NCBI RefSeq assembly: GCF_014650575.1
Contig: NZ_BMVF01000018.1
Span: forward strand, 1 to 64,000
Origin: Streptomyces naganishii JCM 4654
Lineage (GTDB): Bacteria; Actinomycetota; Actinomycetes; Streptomycetales; Streptomycetaceae
Reading direction: 5' to 3'
Length of the DNA: 64,000 nt
Under the pieces are notes generated by a model that saw only the letters and a program-made list of their open reading frames with translations, did no database searches and was not told the DNA's origin. The translations under genes and the position numbers were made by a program. Every line of letters begins with the position of its first letter. Position 1 is the first letter of the stretch. Positions 1 to 7,836 of this stretch are shown here, piece after piece.

Positions 1-640
1 GAGGCACTTCACGCCCACCCCGCCAGCCACCCAATCGGCTTGACACCATCATTGAGACTCGCTTGCCGGTGGGGGCGATGCCCAGGAAGTCACCCTTGTG
101 GGTGGCCGTCCAGGTCCAGCGGGCGCAGGCGCGGTCGCCCTGGGCGAGGACGTCCTCGATCTCGATGGAGAAGTCGAAGGCGGCCCGCCACATGCGGTAC
201 TCGCTGCGGACGCTGTCCAGACCGATGGTGTCCTGCGGGTTCATCGGGTCGTGACTGTGGATGTCCTCGTCCAGCAGGTCGTTGAGCGGTGACAGCTCGC
301 CCGGCGCCTCGAGCGCCTCGAAGAAGCGCCGCACCGTGATCTCGGTGAGCAACTCGTCCCGTACGACGTCCAGGTCGGTGAACGTCGGCGCCTCGTCGCA
401 CAGCGCGACCATGTCCCGGAAGATCCGGTCGGTCTCCGGGAGGTTCGAGTTCCGCACCGCCTCCTCGTACGACGGGAACTCCACCACCTCGACGATGTGC
501 GACGCGTCCGAGCGGTCCTTGCCGACCAGTGCGTGCGTCGCCGTCCGTTTCCCCTTGGTCCGCGCGACCCAGTCGTCGAAGAGCCGGTTCATCTCGTCCA
601 GCCGGCTCGTCCTGCACTCGATGAGCTGTACGAAGGTCAT
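1..640 (-). CDS. SnoaL-like / ester cyclase family protein, truncated by the window edge
   Basis: The gene reads from the ATG at 640 (GGAGG 8-12 bases upstream) to the left edge with no stop, giving about 213 codons. The first ~90 residues resemble a small dimeric alpha/beta-barrel domain (start MTFVQLIECR). The second half reads as a SnoaL/NTF2-fold domain, with residues such as RRFFEAL, HDPMNPQ and HKGDFLGIAPTGKR that are typical of the polyketide-cyclase/ester-cyclase family. The substrate cannot be told. The frame stays open after GKRVS, but the residues encoded by bases 1-58 no longer look like the family (no W..DGKI-like ending). The gene may therefore be broken or joined to other DNA near position 58. 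Confidence 0.6.
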   Translation of the reverse strand, partial: MTFVQLIECRTSRLDEMNRLFDDWVARTKGKRTATHALVGKDRSDASHIVEVVEFPSYEEAVRNSNLPETDRIFRDMVALCDEAPTFTDLDVVRDELLTEITVRRFFEALEAPGELSPLNDLLDEDIHSHDPMNPQDTIGLDSVRSEYRMWRAAFDFSIEIEDVLAQGDRACARWTWTATHKGDFLGIAPTGKRVSMMVSSRLGGWRGGREVP

Positions 641-720
641 GACGCAGCCTCCGGCCCCCCTGGTCCGGTTCCGTCCCCGCCATTTTCCCACCGGGACGGC
701 CACGTCACCCCTTCACCCGG

Positions 721-1494
721 CTACTGCGGACCGTACTTGCGGCCCGTCCTGGAGGTCACGCCGCCCAGCAGCCCGCGCGGGGTCACCTTCACCAGGCCCA
801 TCAGCGCCTTGTAGCGCGGGTCGGGGATGGACAGCGTCCTGCCGCGGGCCAGGTCGGACAGGGCCGACGCGACCAGTTTGTCGGCATCCAGCCACATCCA
901 GTTCGGGATGTTGTCCGTGCCCATCCCGGCCCGCTGGTGGAACTCGGTGCGCACGAAGCCGGGGCACAGGGCCATCAGCCGGACACCGCTGCCCGCCAGG
1001 TCGCGCGCCGCGCCCTGGGTGAACTGCACGACCCACGCCTTCGACGCGCCGTACGTCCCGCGCGGGACGAAGGCCGCCACCGACGCCACGTTGACGACAC
1101 CGCCCCGGCCGCGCTCGCGCATCGCGGCGGTCGCCGCCGACGTCAGCCGCAGCACGGCCTCGATGTGCACCTTGATCATCTTCAGCTCGTCGGCCATCGA
1201 CACGTCGAGGTAGCGGCCCTTGTTGCCGAAGCCGGCGTTGTTGATCAGCAGGTCGACGGGGTTGCGGCGGTCGCCCAGCCGGTCGGCGACCGCCTCGATC
1301 CCCTCGTCCGTGGCCAGGTCGGCGGTCAGCGCCTCCGCCTCGATGCCGTGCCGGTCGTGCAGCTCGGTCGCCTGGTCCCGCAGGCGCTTGGTGTCCCGTG
1401 CCACCAGCACGAGGTCGTGCCCGTCCGCCGCCAGCCGCCGCGCGAACGCGGCGCCGATGCCCGCGGTCGATCCCGTAATCAGAGCCGTTGTCAT
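721..1494 (-). CDS. SDR family oxidoreductase
   Basis: This 257-residue protein is a classical short-chain dehydrogenase with one NAD(P)-binding Rossmann domain. The nucleotide-binding motif TGSTAGIG is at residues 8-15, NNAG at 85-88, catalytic Ser about 138, and the Tyr148-xxx-Lys152 pair in YGASK. Length is normal for the family. It probably oxidises or reduces a small carbonyl or alcohol substrate in the cytoplasm, but the substrate cannot be inferred. It lies downstream of the SnoaL-like gene's start on the same strand, 80 bases apart, so the two could be co-transcribed. Confidence 0.85.
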   Translation of the reverse strand: MTTALITGSTAGIGAAFARRLAADGHDLVLVARDTKRLRDQATELHDRHGIEAEALTADLATDEGIEAVADRLGDRRNPVDLLINNAGFGNKGRYLDVSMADELKMIKVHIEAVLRLTSAATAAMRERGRGGVVNVASVAAFVPRGTYGASKAWVVQFTQGAARDLAGSGVRLMALCPGFVRTEFHQRAGMGTDNIPNWMWLDADKLVASALSDLARGRTLSIPDPRYKALMGLVKVTPRGLLGGVTSRTGRKYGPQ

Positions 1495-1577
1495 GGCGAA
1501 AGGTTAGTGGCCGGGAACGGGTGACTCCGATCAGCGTGCGACGCGGGGGAGGGGCGGGGACGCACGGCGCCGGTGGC

Positions 1578-1603
1578 GGGCCGGCGCGGCCGGGCGCCGG
1601 CCC
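1578..1603 (-). terminator. GC-rich hairpin after the MOSC gene
   Basis: A perfect 10-bp stem, GGGCCGGCGC with GCGCCGGCCC and a 6-base loop, lies 13 bases beyond the MOSC gene's stop. There is no U tract, as is common for Streptomyces terminators. Confidence 0.5.
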
Positions 1604-1615
1604 GCCCGCGCGACG

Positions 1616-2296
1616 TCAGCCTGCGTGCCTCTCCGTGTACTCCCTCGCCGCCGCCAGTGTGTGCGGGGGCAGGGCCGGGCCTGCCGCGAGAAGGGCCGGC
1701 AGCAGCGAGCGCTCGGTGGTGACGGCGCGGAACTGCAAGGCGATCGTCACCTCGTGGGCCGGGCGGTGCACGATCTCCACCGGGTCGCCGGTGCGGATCT
1801 CGCCGGGTTGCAGGACCCGGAGATACGCTCCCGGCGCGCCCCGGCGCGTGAACCGCTTCACCCATCCCCGCTCACCCAGATGGCCCTGGAAGGTACGGCA
1901 GGGAATCCGCCCGGAGGCGACCTCCAGCACCACCGGGGAGCCGGACGGCGAGCCGATGCGCCAGCGCTCGCCGATCAGCGCGCCGGATATGTCGATGCCC
2001 TCGGTGGTGAGGTTCTCGCCGAACGAGCCGTTGGGCAGCGTGCGGCCCAGCTCGCGCTCCCACTCGTCGAGGTCCTCGCGCGCCATCGCGTAGACCGCCT
2101 GGTGGTCCCCGCCGTGGTGCCGCAGGTCGCACACCGAGTCCCCGGCCAGCCCGCTCGCGCCCACGCCCTTCGGCCCCGGCGCCGTCACCCGCACCGGCCC
2201 GTCCACCGGCCGCTTGTCGATGCCGGTCACGCCCTCCGGCTGGTCGGTGTACGGCACGGCCCGGGCCTGGCCCAGGTTCACTGACAGAAGCTTCAT
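1616..2296 (-). CDS. MOSC domain-containing protein
   Basis: The 226-residue protein matches the YiiM-like MOSC family (molybdenum cofactor sulfurase C-terminal domain). Signs are the HHGGDHQAVYAM segment at about 60-71, FGENL at 92-96 and the conserved Cys133 in GRIPCRTFQG. Stand-alone MOSC proteins are thought to bind a sulfur-carrying ligand through this Cys and to act in molybdenum-cofactor-related or detoxification chemistry; the partner is unknown. It starts 90 bases from the divergent lysR-type gene, so that regulator may control it. Confidence 0.85.
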   Translation of the reverse strand: MKLLSVNLGQARAVPYTDQPEGVTGIDKRPVDGPVRVTAPGPKGVGASGLAGDSVCDLRHHGGDHQAVYAMAREDLDEWERELGRTLPNGSFGENLTTEGIDISGALIGERWRIGSPSGSPVVLEVASGRIPCRTFQGHLGERGWVKRFTRRGAPGAYLRVLQPGEIRTGDPVEIVHRPAHEVTIALQFRAVTTERSLLPALLAAGPALPPHTLAAAREYTERHAG

Positions 2297-2355
2297 GGCC
2301 GCACGGTAGGGGAGCGGAAGTCAAAGTGTCGACGTGTTTTTCCGCTCACTGGCCA

Positions 2356-2374
2356 AGGGAGCCTTATGGTCCCT
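2356..2374. promoter_or_regulatory. Candidate LysR-type operator between the MOSC and LysR genes
   Basis: An inverted repeat AGGGA-N9-TCCCT lies just upstream of the GTG start of the LysR gene and about 60 bases upstream of the MOSC gene. Position and dyad symmetry fit an autoregulatory LTTR site (T-N11-A class), but the match is short. Confidence 0.3.
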
Positions 2375-2385
2375 ATGCTCGAAGG

Positions 2386-3282
2386 GTGATTGAGGCCCGT
2401 CATCTCCGTGTGCTGCGCGCCGTCGCCGCCACCGGCTCCTTCTCCGCGGCGGCCCGCGAACTGGGCTGCACCCAGCCCGCCGTCAGCCAGCAGATGAAGG
2501 CGCTGGAGGGCTCCGTCGGCACCCCCCTGCTGGTGCGCGCGGGACGCGAGATGCGGCTGACCCAGGCCGGCGAGGCGCTCGTCCGGCACGCGGGCGGCAT
2601 CCTCGCGGGCCTCACCGCCGCCGAGGAGGAGGTCGCCGCCATCGCCGGGCTCCGCGCCGGCCGGGTCCGGCTCGTCTCCTTCCCCAGCGGCAGCTCCACC
2701 CTCGTCCCCACCGCCCTCGCCGCACTGCGCGCCGCGCACCCGGGCACGCGCGTGTCGCTGGAGGAGGCCGAGCCGCCGCAGTCCGTGGAACTGCTGCGCG
2801 AGGGCGACTGCGACGTGGCGCTCGCCTTCCGCTACGAGGGTGCCGCGGGCGCCGAGGAGTGGGACGACCTCGTCGTACGGCCGCTGCTCACCGACCGCCT
2901 CGTGGGCCTCGTGCCCGAACGGCACCGGCTGGCCGGCGCGGAGTCCGTCGCCATCGGCGAGCTCGCGGGCGAGCCGTGGATCGCGGGATGCCCCCGCTGC
3001 CGGGGCCAGCTCGTCCAGGCCTGCGAGAGTGCGGGCTTCACCCCCCGTATCGACTTCGCGACCGACGACTACCCGGCGGTGGTCGGCCTGGTCGGGGCGG
3101 GACTCGGGGTCGCGGTCCTGCCCCAGCTCGCGGTCGAGTCCGTACGGCCCCGGGGCGCGCGCACGGTCGCGCTGGAGCCGGCGGTGCGCCGGGAGATCGT
3201 CGCGCTCACCCTGCCCGACCTGGCCCAGGTGCCGGCCGTCGCCGCCACGCTGGACGAACTGGAGCGCGCCGCGACGCGCTGA
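2386..3282 (+). CDS. LysR family transcriptional regulator
   Basis: I chose the GTG at 2386 (IEARHLRVLRAVAATGSF follows) because it gives the usual 298 residues and a winged HTH at residues 2-60. An upstream in-frame extension to 2326 has no family similarity. The helix-turn-helix is in the segment FSAAARELGCTQPAVSQQMK, followed by the linker helix and a periplasmic-binding-protein-like effector domain at about 90-290. No Shine-Dalgarno is obvious. Divergence from the MOSC gene suggests that gene as a target. It converges on whiD, separated by a shared hairpin terminator. Confidence 0.85.
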   Translation: MIEARHLRVLRAVAATGSFSAAARELGCTQPAVSQQMKALEGSVGTPLLVRAGREMRLTQAGEALVRHAGGILAGLTAAEEEVAAIAGLRAGRVRLVSFPSGSSTLVPTALAALRAAHPGTRVSLEEAEPPQSVELLREGDCDVALAFRYEGAAGAEEWDDLVVRPLLTDRLVGLVPERHRLAGAESVAIGELAGEPWIAGCPRCRGQLVQACESAGFTPRIDFATDDYPAVVGLVGAGLGVAVLPQLAVESVRPRGARTVALEPAVRREIVALTLPDLAQVPAVAATLDELERAATR

Positions 3283-3286
3283 GGGG

Positions 3287-3328
3287 TCGGCAGCGCCTCA
3301 TCGGCAGCACCTCATCGGCAGCACCGCA
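3287..3328. repeat. 14-bp tandem repeat, three copies
   Basis: Three head-to-tail copies of a 14-bp unit (TCGGCAGCRCCKCA) directly follow the LysR stop codon, with a partial fourth after them. No coding role is apparent. Confidence 0.7.
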
Positions 3329-3359
3329 TCGGCACAGGGCACGGCCCGCCGCAGCAGAA

Positions 3360-3385
3360 GGGCACGCGTACGGCTGCGCGTGCCC
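3360..3385. terminator. Bidirectional terminator between lysR-type gene and whiD
   Basis: Perfect 9-bp stem GGGCACGCG / CGCGTGCCC with an 8-base loop in the convergent gap between the LysR gene and whiD. It can serve both strands. Confidence 0.65.
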
Positions 3386-3428
3386 TGGGTGGTCGGGTTA
3401 GCTGAGCAATGGGTGAAGAAACGTTCCT

Positions 3429-3761
3429 TCAGTTGTTCGAGGCGGAGTCCCCGCTGGATGACGAAGCCGCCGACACCAGCCGGTTCCGTGCCCGCCCCAT
3501 GAGCTCCTCGCGCTCGTCCTCGGTCAGGCCGCCCCACACCCCGTACGGTTCGCGCACCGCCAAGGCGTGCGCCGCGCACTCCGCACGGACCGGGCACCTC
3601 ATGCAGACCTCCTTGGCCGAGTTCTCTCGAGCGCTCCGAGCCGCCCCGCGCTCGCCCTCGGGATGGAAGAAGAGCGAGCTGTCCACGCCGCGACAGGCAG
3701 CCAGCAGCTGCCAGTCCCACAGATCCGCGTTCGGTCCGGGAAGGCGGGAGAAATCTGCCAT
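3429..3761 (-). CDS. whiD: WhiB-like Fe-S regulator WhiD
   Basis: This 110-residue protein begins MADFSRLPGPNADLWDWQ and has the four Cys ligands of the WhiB-like [4Fe-4S] cluster: C23, C53, C56 and C62 (C-x29-C-x2-C-x5-C). The GVWGG turn is at 74-78 and a basic C-terminal tail follows. WhiD is the Streptomyces orthologue of mycobacterial WhiB3 and is needed for late sporulation (established). WhiB-like proteins bind region 4 of the principal sigma factor. An in-frame upstream extension to 3803 exists, but the MADFSR start fits the known protein. It is divergent from bldM, as expected for this locus. The Ser/Asn-rich tail is poorly conserved. Confidence 0.95.
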   Translation of the reverse strand: MADFSRLPGPNADLWDWQLLAACRGVDSSLFFHPEGERGAARSARENSAKEVCMRCPVRAECAAHALAVREPYGVWGGLTEDEREELMGRARNRLVSAASSSSGDSASNN

Positions 3762-3811
3762 TACGTGACCCCTTGTAGCCGTTCGTGGCGGATACGGTGC
3801 CAACGACCGTA

Positions 3812-3832
3812 CATCTCCGATCTAAGGAGATG
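3812..3832. promoter_or_regulatory. Inverted repeat upstream of whiD
   Basis: CATCTCC-N7-GGAGATG is a perfect 7-bp inverted repeat 50 bases upstream of the whiD start, in an unusually AT-rich stretch (3800-3940). It is a candidate operator or part of a whiD promoter; the binding protein is unknown. Confidence 0.4.
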
Positions 3833-3958
3833 AAAATATGACTCATTGCGAATCTAGCCCTAGACACCTAGAAACGGGAAGAAAAGGGGCTGAATGGGGC
3901 ATAGCTTGTGATGAAAAGTTGAGGGTATGACGTCTGTGTCTGCGGTGTGTCCGCTCCC

Positions 3959-3972
3959 TCACGTAGAGTGCC
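3959..3972. promoter_or_regulatory. Possible BldD box in the whiD-bldM intergenic region
   Basis: TCACGTAGAGTGCC resembles the BldD consensus TNACNC(A/T)GNGTNA with two mismatches. It lies about 20 bases upstream of the BldN-type -35 element of bldM. BldD is known to repress many early developmental genes. Confidence 0.3.
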
Positions 3973-3990
3973 GAAGATGGCACACAGCCC

Positions 3991-4018
3991 CGTAACTCTT
4001 TCGAGTGACCGTCGTTGA
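3991..4018 (+). promoter_or_regulatory. BldN-dependent promoter of bldM (bldMp1 type)
   Basis: A -35 element CGTAAC (3991-3996) and a -10 element CGTTGA (4013-4018) are separated by 16 bp, matching the known sigma-BldN promoter consensus exactly. The predicted start near 4025 gives a leader of about 118 bases before the bldM ATG. In S. coelicolor bldM is a documented BldN target. Confidence 0.85.
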
Positions 4019-4142
4019 GAGTGCGGAGGCGGTTGAAAACACAAGTGCTCGGGCAGGCGTCCGAGACGGTCGACCGCACAGGTGACGATTTCGTACCAGC
4101 CTGGAGGCTCAAGGTGACGCGCATCAGCTGCGGAGGGCGGCC

Positions 4143-4754
4143 ATGACATCCGTCCTCGTCTGCGACGACTCCCCGCTTGCCCGAGAGGCGCTCCGCCGCG
4201 CGGTCGCGACCGTGCCCGGTGTCGAGCGCGTGACGACGGCGGCCAACGGCGAGGAAGTCCTCCGCCGCTGGGGCGCCGACCGCTCCGACCTCATCCTCAT
4301 GGACGTGCGCATGCCCGGCCTGGGCGGGGTCGAGACGGTCCGGCGGCTGCTGTCCGCCGACCCCGGCGCCCGGATCATCATGCTCACCGTCGCCGAGGAC
4401 CTCGACGGCGTGGCGCTCGCCGTGGCCGCGGGTGCGCGCGGCTATCTGCACAAGGACGCCTCCCGCGCGGAGCTGCGTGCCACGGTGACGCAGGCCCTCG
4501 CCGACCCGACCTGGCGGCTCGCCCCGCGCCGGCTGCGCTCGGCCGAGATGGGGGCGGCCCCCACGCTCACCGCGCGTGAGATCCAGGTCCTGGAGGGCAT
4601 GAGCCACGGCCGGTCCAACGCGGAGATCGGCCGTGAGCTGTTCCTCTCCGAGGACACGGTCAAGACGCACGCGCGGCGGCTGTTCAAGAAGCTCGGCGCC
4701 TCCGACCGCGCGCACGCGGTGGCCCTCGGCTTCCGGTGGGGCCTGGTCCGCTGA
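4143..4754 (+). CDS. bldM: Atypical orphan response regulator BldM
   Basis: This 203-residue FixJ/NarL-type regulator has an N-terminal receiver domain (about 3-120; acidic pocket D8/D9, phospho-acceptor position D54, conserved Lys near 105). A LuxR-type HTH occupies about 138-200 (LTAREIQVLEGMSHGRSNAEIG). It is the BldM (WhiK) sequence known to activate aerial hyphae and sporulation genes as a homodimer or with WhiI; reported work shows D54 phosphorylation is not needed. GGAGG lies 9 bases before the ATG. There is no adjacent kinase gene, as expected for an orphan. Expression is expected from the BldN-type promoter at 3991-4018. Confidence 0.96.
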   Translation: MTSVLVCDDSPLAREALRRAVATVPGVERVTTAANGEEVLRRWGADRSDLILMDVRMPGLGGVETVRRLLSADPGARIIMLTVAEDLDGVALAVAAGARGYLHKDASRAELRATVTQALADPTWRLAPRRLRSAEMGAAPTLTAREIQVLEGMSHGRSNAEIGRELFLSEDTVKTHARRLFKKLGASDRAHAVALGFRWGLVR

Positions 4755-4770
4755 CAGGCGCGCGCCTGTC
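4753..4770 (+). terminator. Perfect palindrome at the bldM stop codon
   Basis: GACAGGCGCGCGCCTGTC is an 18-bp perfect palindrome that begins inside the bldM stop codon. It would fold as a terminator stem in the mRNA, though it could also be an operator. Confidence 0.45.
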
Positions 4771-5362
4771 CGTGACCCGGGTTCGCGGCTGAACCCGCGT
4801 CCGGCGCGCGGGCGTACCGGCACGACGGGCCACCTCCCGGCGGCGGGGCAAGGTCGGCCCGGCCCGGCCGAAACGTGACGGCACCCCCACGTACGGCACC
4901 GGACGTGGGGGAGCGGCGGGCCTCCGGCGTCGCCGGCACCGTCCCACCGCGGCCTCGCGCAGCGTCCTGAACGGCAGCCACCGGAGCCACCGGAGCCACC
5001 GAAGGCCCTTACGGCCGCTACGGGCGGTCACCGCAGCCCACGCGGGACGGGTCGTCGGAGCCCACGCGGGACGGGCCGTCGGATCCCACGCGGGACTGGT
5101 CGTCGGATCCCACGCGGGGCGTGCCTTCGGTGGCTCCGGAAAAGGGGCTGCCGGGCTCGTCGTACCGTCGGGCATCCACGCCCGTCGGCCCAGCGCACGG
5201 GTGGTCGCCGGGGTGCCGGCGAGGGGGCGCTACCGCACTGTTGGGGCGGGGGCAACGCGGCCCGCCGGGTGGTCGCTGCTCGTTTCGCGGCGGATGCCGC
5301 ATCCTTGAGGTGTGGAGTTCCTCGGGGACGAGTCGGTCGAGCGGAAGGGGAGGGCGCAGGAG
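4771..5362. other. Intergenic region between bldM and shbA
   Basis: About 590 bases with no convincing gene. Open frames on both strands here are low-complexity and cross the repeat array at 5035-5130. A minor GGAGCCACC triplication lies at about 4976-5000. Confidence 0.5.
5035..5130. repeat. 24-bp tandem repeat, four copies
   Basis: Four exact-length 24-bp copies start at 5035, 5059, 5083 and 5107. Shared core CCCACGCGGGAC, followed by GG(G/T)(T/C)CGTCGG. The first two copies differ by one base and the fourth is the most diverged. It lies in the bldM-shbA gap. Confidence 0.85.
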
Positions 5363-6040
5363 ATGAGTTCCGGCGCACCTGCTCATAACGCTTCGGTGCA
5401 CAACCACGATGGCGGTGCCACGGATCGGACGACGCCAAGGCACCATGGACCGATGCGTGACGACGAGGCGGCACTTGCCCATGGGGCCATCGGTGCGCTC
5501 GTCCACCGCGCGGTCGACGGAGACGAGCAGGCCACGCACGATCTGCTCGCCCGCGTCCACCCCCTGGCCCTGCGCTACTGCCGCACCCGGCTGTCCCGCC
5601 TGCCCGGCGACGCGCGCCACTTCGTCGAGGACCTCGCCCAGGAGGTCTGCGTCGCCGTACTGCTCGCCCTGCCCCGCTACAAGGACACCGGCCGCCCCTT
5701 CGAGGCCTTCGTCTTCGCCATCGCCGCCCACAAGGTCGCCGACCTCCAGCGCGCGGCCATGCGTCACCCCGGCTCGACGGCCGTGCCCTCCGACGAGATG
5801 CCCGAGCGGCCCGACGACTCCCTCGGCCCCGAGGAGCGGGCCCTGCTCAGCAGCGACGCCGAATGGGCCAAGAAACTGCTGGCCAACCTGCCCGAGAACC
5901 AGCGCGAGCTGCTGCTCCTGCGCATCGCCGTGGGCTTGACGGCGGAGGAGACGGGACAGATGTTGGGAATGTCACCGGGAGCGGTCCGGGTGGCCCAGCA
6001 CCGCGCGCTCAGCAGGCTGCGCGCCCTCGCCGAGCAGTAG
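5363..6040 (+). CDS. shbA: ECF sigma factor ShbA (SigD-like)
   Basis: This is a group IV sigma factor with region 2 (about residues 40-110 of the long form; YCRTRLSRLPGDARHFVEDLAQEVCVAVLLAL) and region 4 (about 165-222; LPENQRELLLLRIAVGLTAEETGQ). The position directly upstream of guaB and next to bldM/whiD, and the sequence, match ShbA of Streptomyces (SCO4769-type), shown in S. griseus to transcribe hrdB, the principal sigma gene; mycobacterial sigD has the same guaB neighbour. The ATG at 5363 has GGGGAGGG 12 bases upstream. An ATG at 5453 (195 aa, MRDDEAALAH) is a serious alternative, because the first 30 residues are low complexity. No anti-sigma gene is visible. Confidence 0.85.
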   Translation: MSSGAPAHNASVHNHDGGATDRTTPRHHGPMRDDEAALAHGAIGALVHRAVDGDEQATHDLLARVHPLALRYCRTRLSRLPGDARHFVEDLAQEVCVAVLLALPRYKDTGRPFEAFVFAIAAHKVADLQRAAMRHPGSTAVPSDEMPERPDDSLGPEERALLSSDAEWAKKLLANLPENQRELLLLRIAVGLTAEETGQMLGMSPGAVRVAQHRALSRLRALAEQ

Positions 6041-6170
6041 CCGCCCCCGCCGCCCCCGTCCATCGACCGCCGCCGGCCGCTCCGTTGAACGGACCGGGCA
6101 CCGGTGTCGTACGAACATATGAAGCCCGGGGTCGCCGTCCACCGTGGAATGAGACACCTCCGCTTCCCGT

Positions 6171-6176
6171 TAGCAT
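6171..6176 (+). promoter_or_regulatory. Probable -10 element for guaB
   Basis: TAGCAT (TANNNT type) lies 40 bases before the guaB ATG, giving a leader of about 33 bases. The -35 region is not recognisable. Confidence 0.35.
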
Positions 6177-6215
6177 GGACATCCGCACCGATCAAGGCCA
6201 TTTGGGGAAGGTGTC

Positions 6216-7718
6216 ATGACTGTCTACGTCGACGGAGTGCCCGAGAAATTCGCGACACTCGGGCTGACCTACGACGACGTGCTGCTGCTGCCGGGCGCAT
6301 CCGAGGTGCTCCCCAACGCGGTCGACACCTCGTCCCTGATCTCCCGCAACGTCAAGGTCAACATCCCGCTGCTCTCGGCGGCGATGGACAAGGTGACCGA
6401 GTCCCGCATGGCGATCGCGATGGCCCGGCTCGGCGGCGTGGGCGTGCTGCACCGCAACCTGTCGATCGAGGACCAGGTCAACCAGGTCGACCTGGTCAAG
6501 CGGTCCGAGTCCGGCATGGTCACCGACCCGATCACCGTGCATCCGGAGGCGACGCTCGCCGAGGCGGACGCCCTGTGCGCGAAGTTCCGCATCAGCGGTG
6601 TCCCGGTCACCGACCCGGCCGGCAGGCTGCTCGGCATCGTCACCAACCGCGACATGGCCTTCGAGCCCGACCGCTCCCGCCGGGTCAGCGAGGTCATGAC
6701 CCCGATGCCGCTGGTCACCGGCACGGTCGGCATCTCCCGCACGGACGCCATGGCGCTGCTGCGCCGCCACAAGATCGAGAAGCTGCCGCTGGTCGACGAC
6801 GCGGGCATCCTCAAGGGCCTGATCACCGTCAAGGACTTCGTCAAGGCCGAGCAGTACCCGAACTCCGCCAAGGACGCCGAGGGCCGCCTGCTCGTCGGCG
6901 CCGCGGTGGGCGCGAGCCCCGAGGCCCTCGAGCGCGCCCAGGCGCTCGCCGAGGCCGGGGTGGACTTCCTGGTCGTCGACACCTCGCACGGCCACAACAG
7001 CAACGCCCTGAGCTGGATGTCGAAGATCAAGTCGAGCGTCTCCGTCGACGTGATCGGCGGCAACGTCGCCACCCGCGACGGCGCCCAGGCCCTGATCGAC
7101 GCCGGTGTGGACGGCATCAAGGTGGGCGTGGGCCCCGGTTCGATCTGCACCACGCGCGTGGTCGCCGGCATCGGCGTCCCGCAGGTCACGGCCATCTACG
7201 AGGCGTCCCTCGCGGCCCGCGCGGCCGGCGTCCCGCTGATCGGTGACGGCGGCCTGCAGTACTCCGGCGACATCGGCAAGGCGCTGGCCGCCGGCGCGGA
7301 CACCGTCATGCTGGGCAGCCTGCTCGCGGGCTGCGAGGAGTCGCCCGGCGAGCTGCTGTTCATCAACGGCAAGCAGTTCAAGTCGTACCGCGGCATGGGC
7401 TCGCTCGGCGCCATGCAGTCGCGCGGCCAGGCGAAGTCGTACTCGAAGGACCGCTACTTCCAGGCCGAGGTCTCCTCCGACGACAAGCTCGTGCCCGAGG
7501 GCGTCGAGGGCCAGGTGCCCTACCGCGGCCCGCTGTCCGCCGTGCTGCACCAGCTCGTCGGCGGTCTGCGCCAGACCATGGGCTACGTGGGCGCGGCCAC
7601 CATCGCGGAGATGGAGTCCAAGGGCCGCTTCGTCCGCATCACCTCCGCGGGCCTGAAGGAGAGCCACCCGCACGACATCCAGATGACGGTCGAGGCGCCG
7701 AACTACAGCAGCAAGTGA
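6216..7718 (+). CDS. guaB: IMP dehydrogenase
   Basis: GuaB oxidises IMP to XMP with NAD+, the committed step of GMP synthesis. The 500-residue protein has a TIM-barrel interrupted by two CBS domains (about 100-150 and 160-208), which sense purine nucleotides. The catalytic loop GPGSICTTR carries the nucleophile Cys311. The IMP-binding segment SYRGMGSLGAM and flap region (about 385-420) are intact. A GGGGAAGG ribosome site precedes the ATG. It follows shbA on the same strand but has its own probable -10. It works with guaA further along the window. Confidence 0.97.
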   Translation: MTVYVDGVPEKFATLGLTYDDVLLLPGASEVLPNAVDTSSLISRNVKVNIPLLSAAMDKVTESRMAIAMARLGGVGVLHRNLSIEDQVNQVDLVKRSESGMVTDPITVHPEATLAEADALCAKFRISGVPVTDPAGRLLGIVTNRDMAFEPDRSRRVSEVMTPMPLVTGTVGISRTDAMALLRRHKIEKLPLVDDAGILKGLITVKDFVKAEQYPNSAKDAEGRLLVGAAVGASPEALERAQALAEAGVDFLVVDTSHGHNSNALSWMSKIKSSVSVDVIGGNVATRDGAQALIDAGVDGIKVGVGPGSICTTRVVAGIGVPQVTAIYEASLAARAAGVPLIGDGGLQYSGDIGKALAAGADTVMLGSLLAGCEESPGELLFINGKQFKSYRGMGSLGAMQSRGQAKSYSKDRYFQAEVSSDDKLVPEGVEGQVPYRGPLSAVLHQLVGGLRQTMGYVGAATIAEMESKGRFVRITSAGLKESHPHDIQMTVEAPNYSSK

Positions 7719-7742
7719 CGCACGCGCGCGCGTGGACCACGT

Positions 7743-7780
7743 CCGAGGGCGGTCCCGGGATCCTCCGGGGCCGCCCTCGG
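7743..7780 (+). terminator. Terminator after guaB
   Basis: A stem CCGAGGGCGG / CCGCCCTCGG with an inner CCCGG/CCGGG pairing lies 25 bases past the guaB stop. It separates guaB from guaB3, so the two probably form distinct transcripts. Confidence 0.65.
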
Positions 7781-7836
7781 CATGGGTGTCGGCGATACTG
7801 GAAGACGCTGAAACGCATCAGGGAAAGGCCACAGAC

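Noticed and set aside
5018..5767. Minus-strand 249-codon ORF through the 24-bp repeat, antisense to shbA
   Set aside because: No domain, opposite to a clear sigma factor; its repeated peptide is simply the translated minisatellite.
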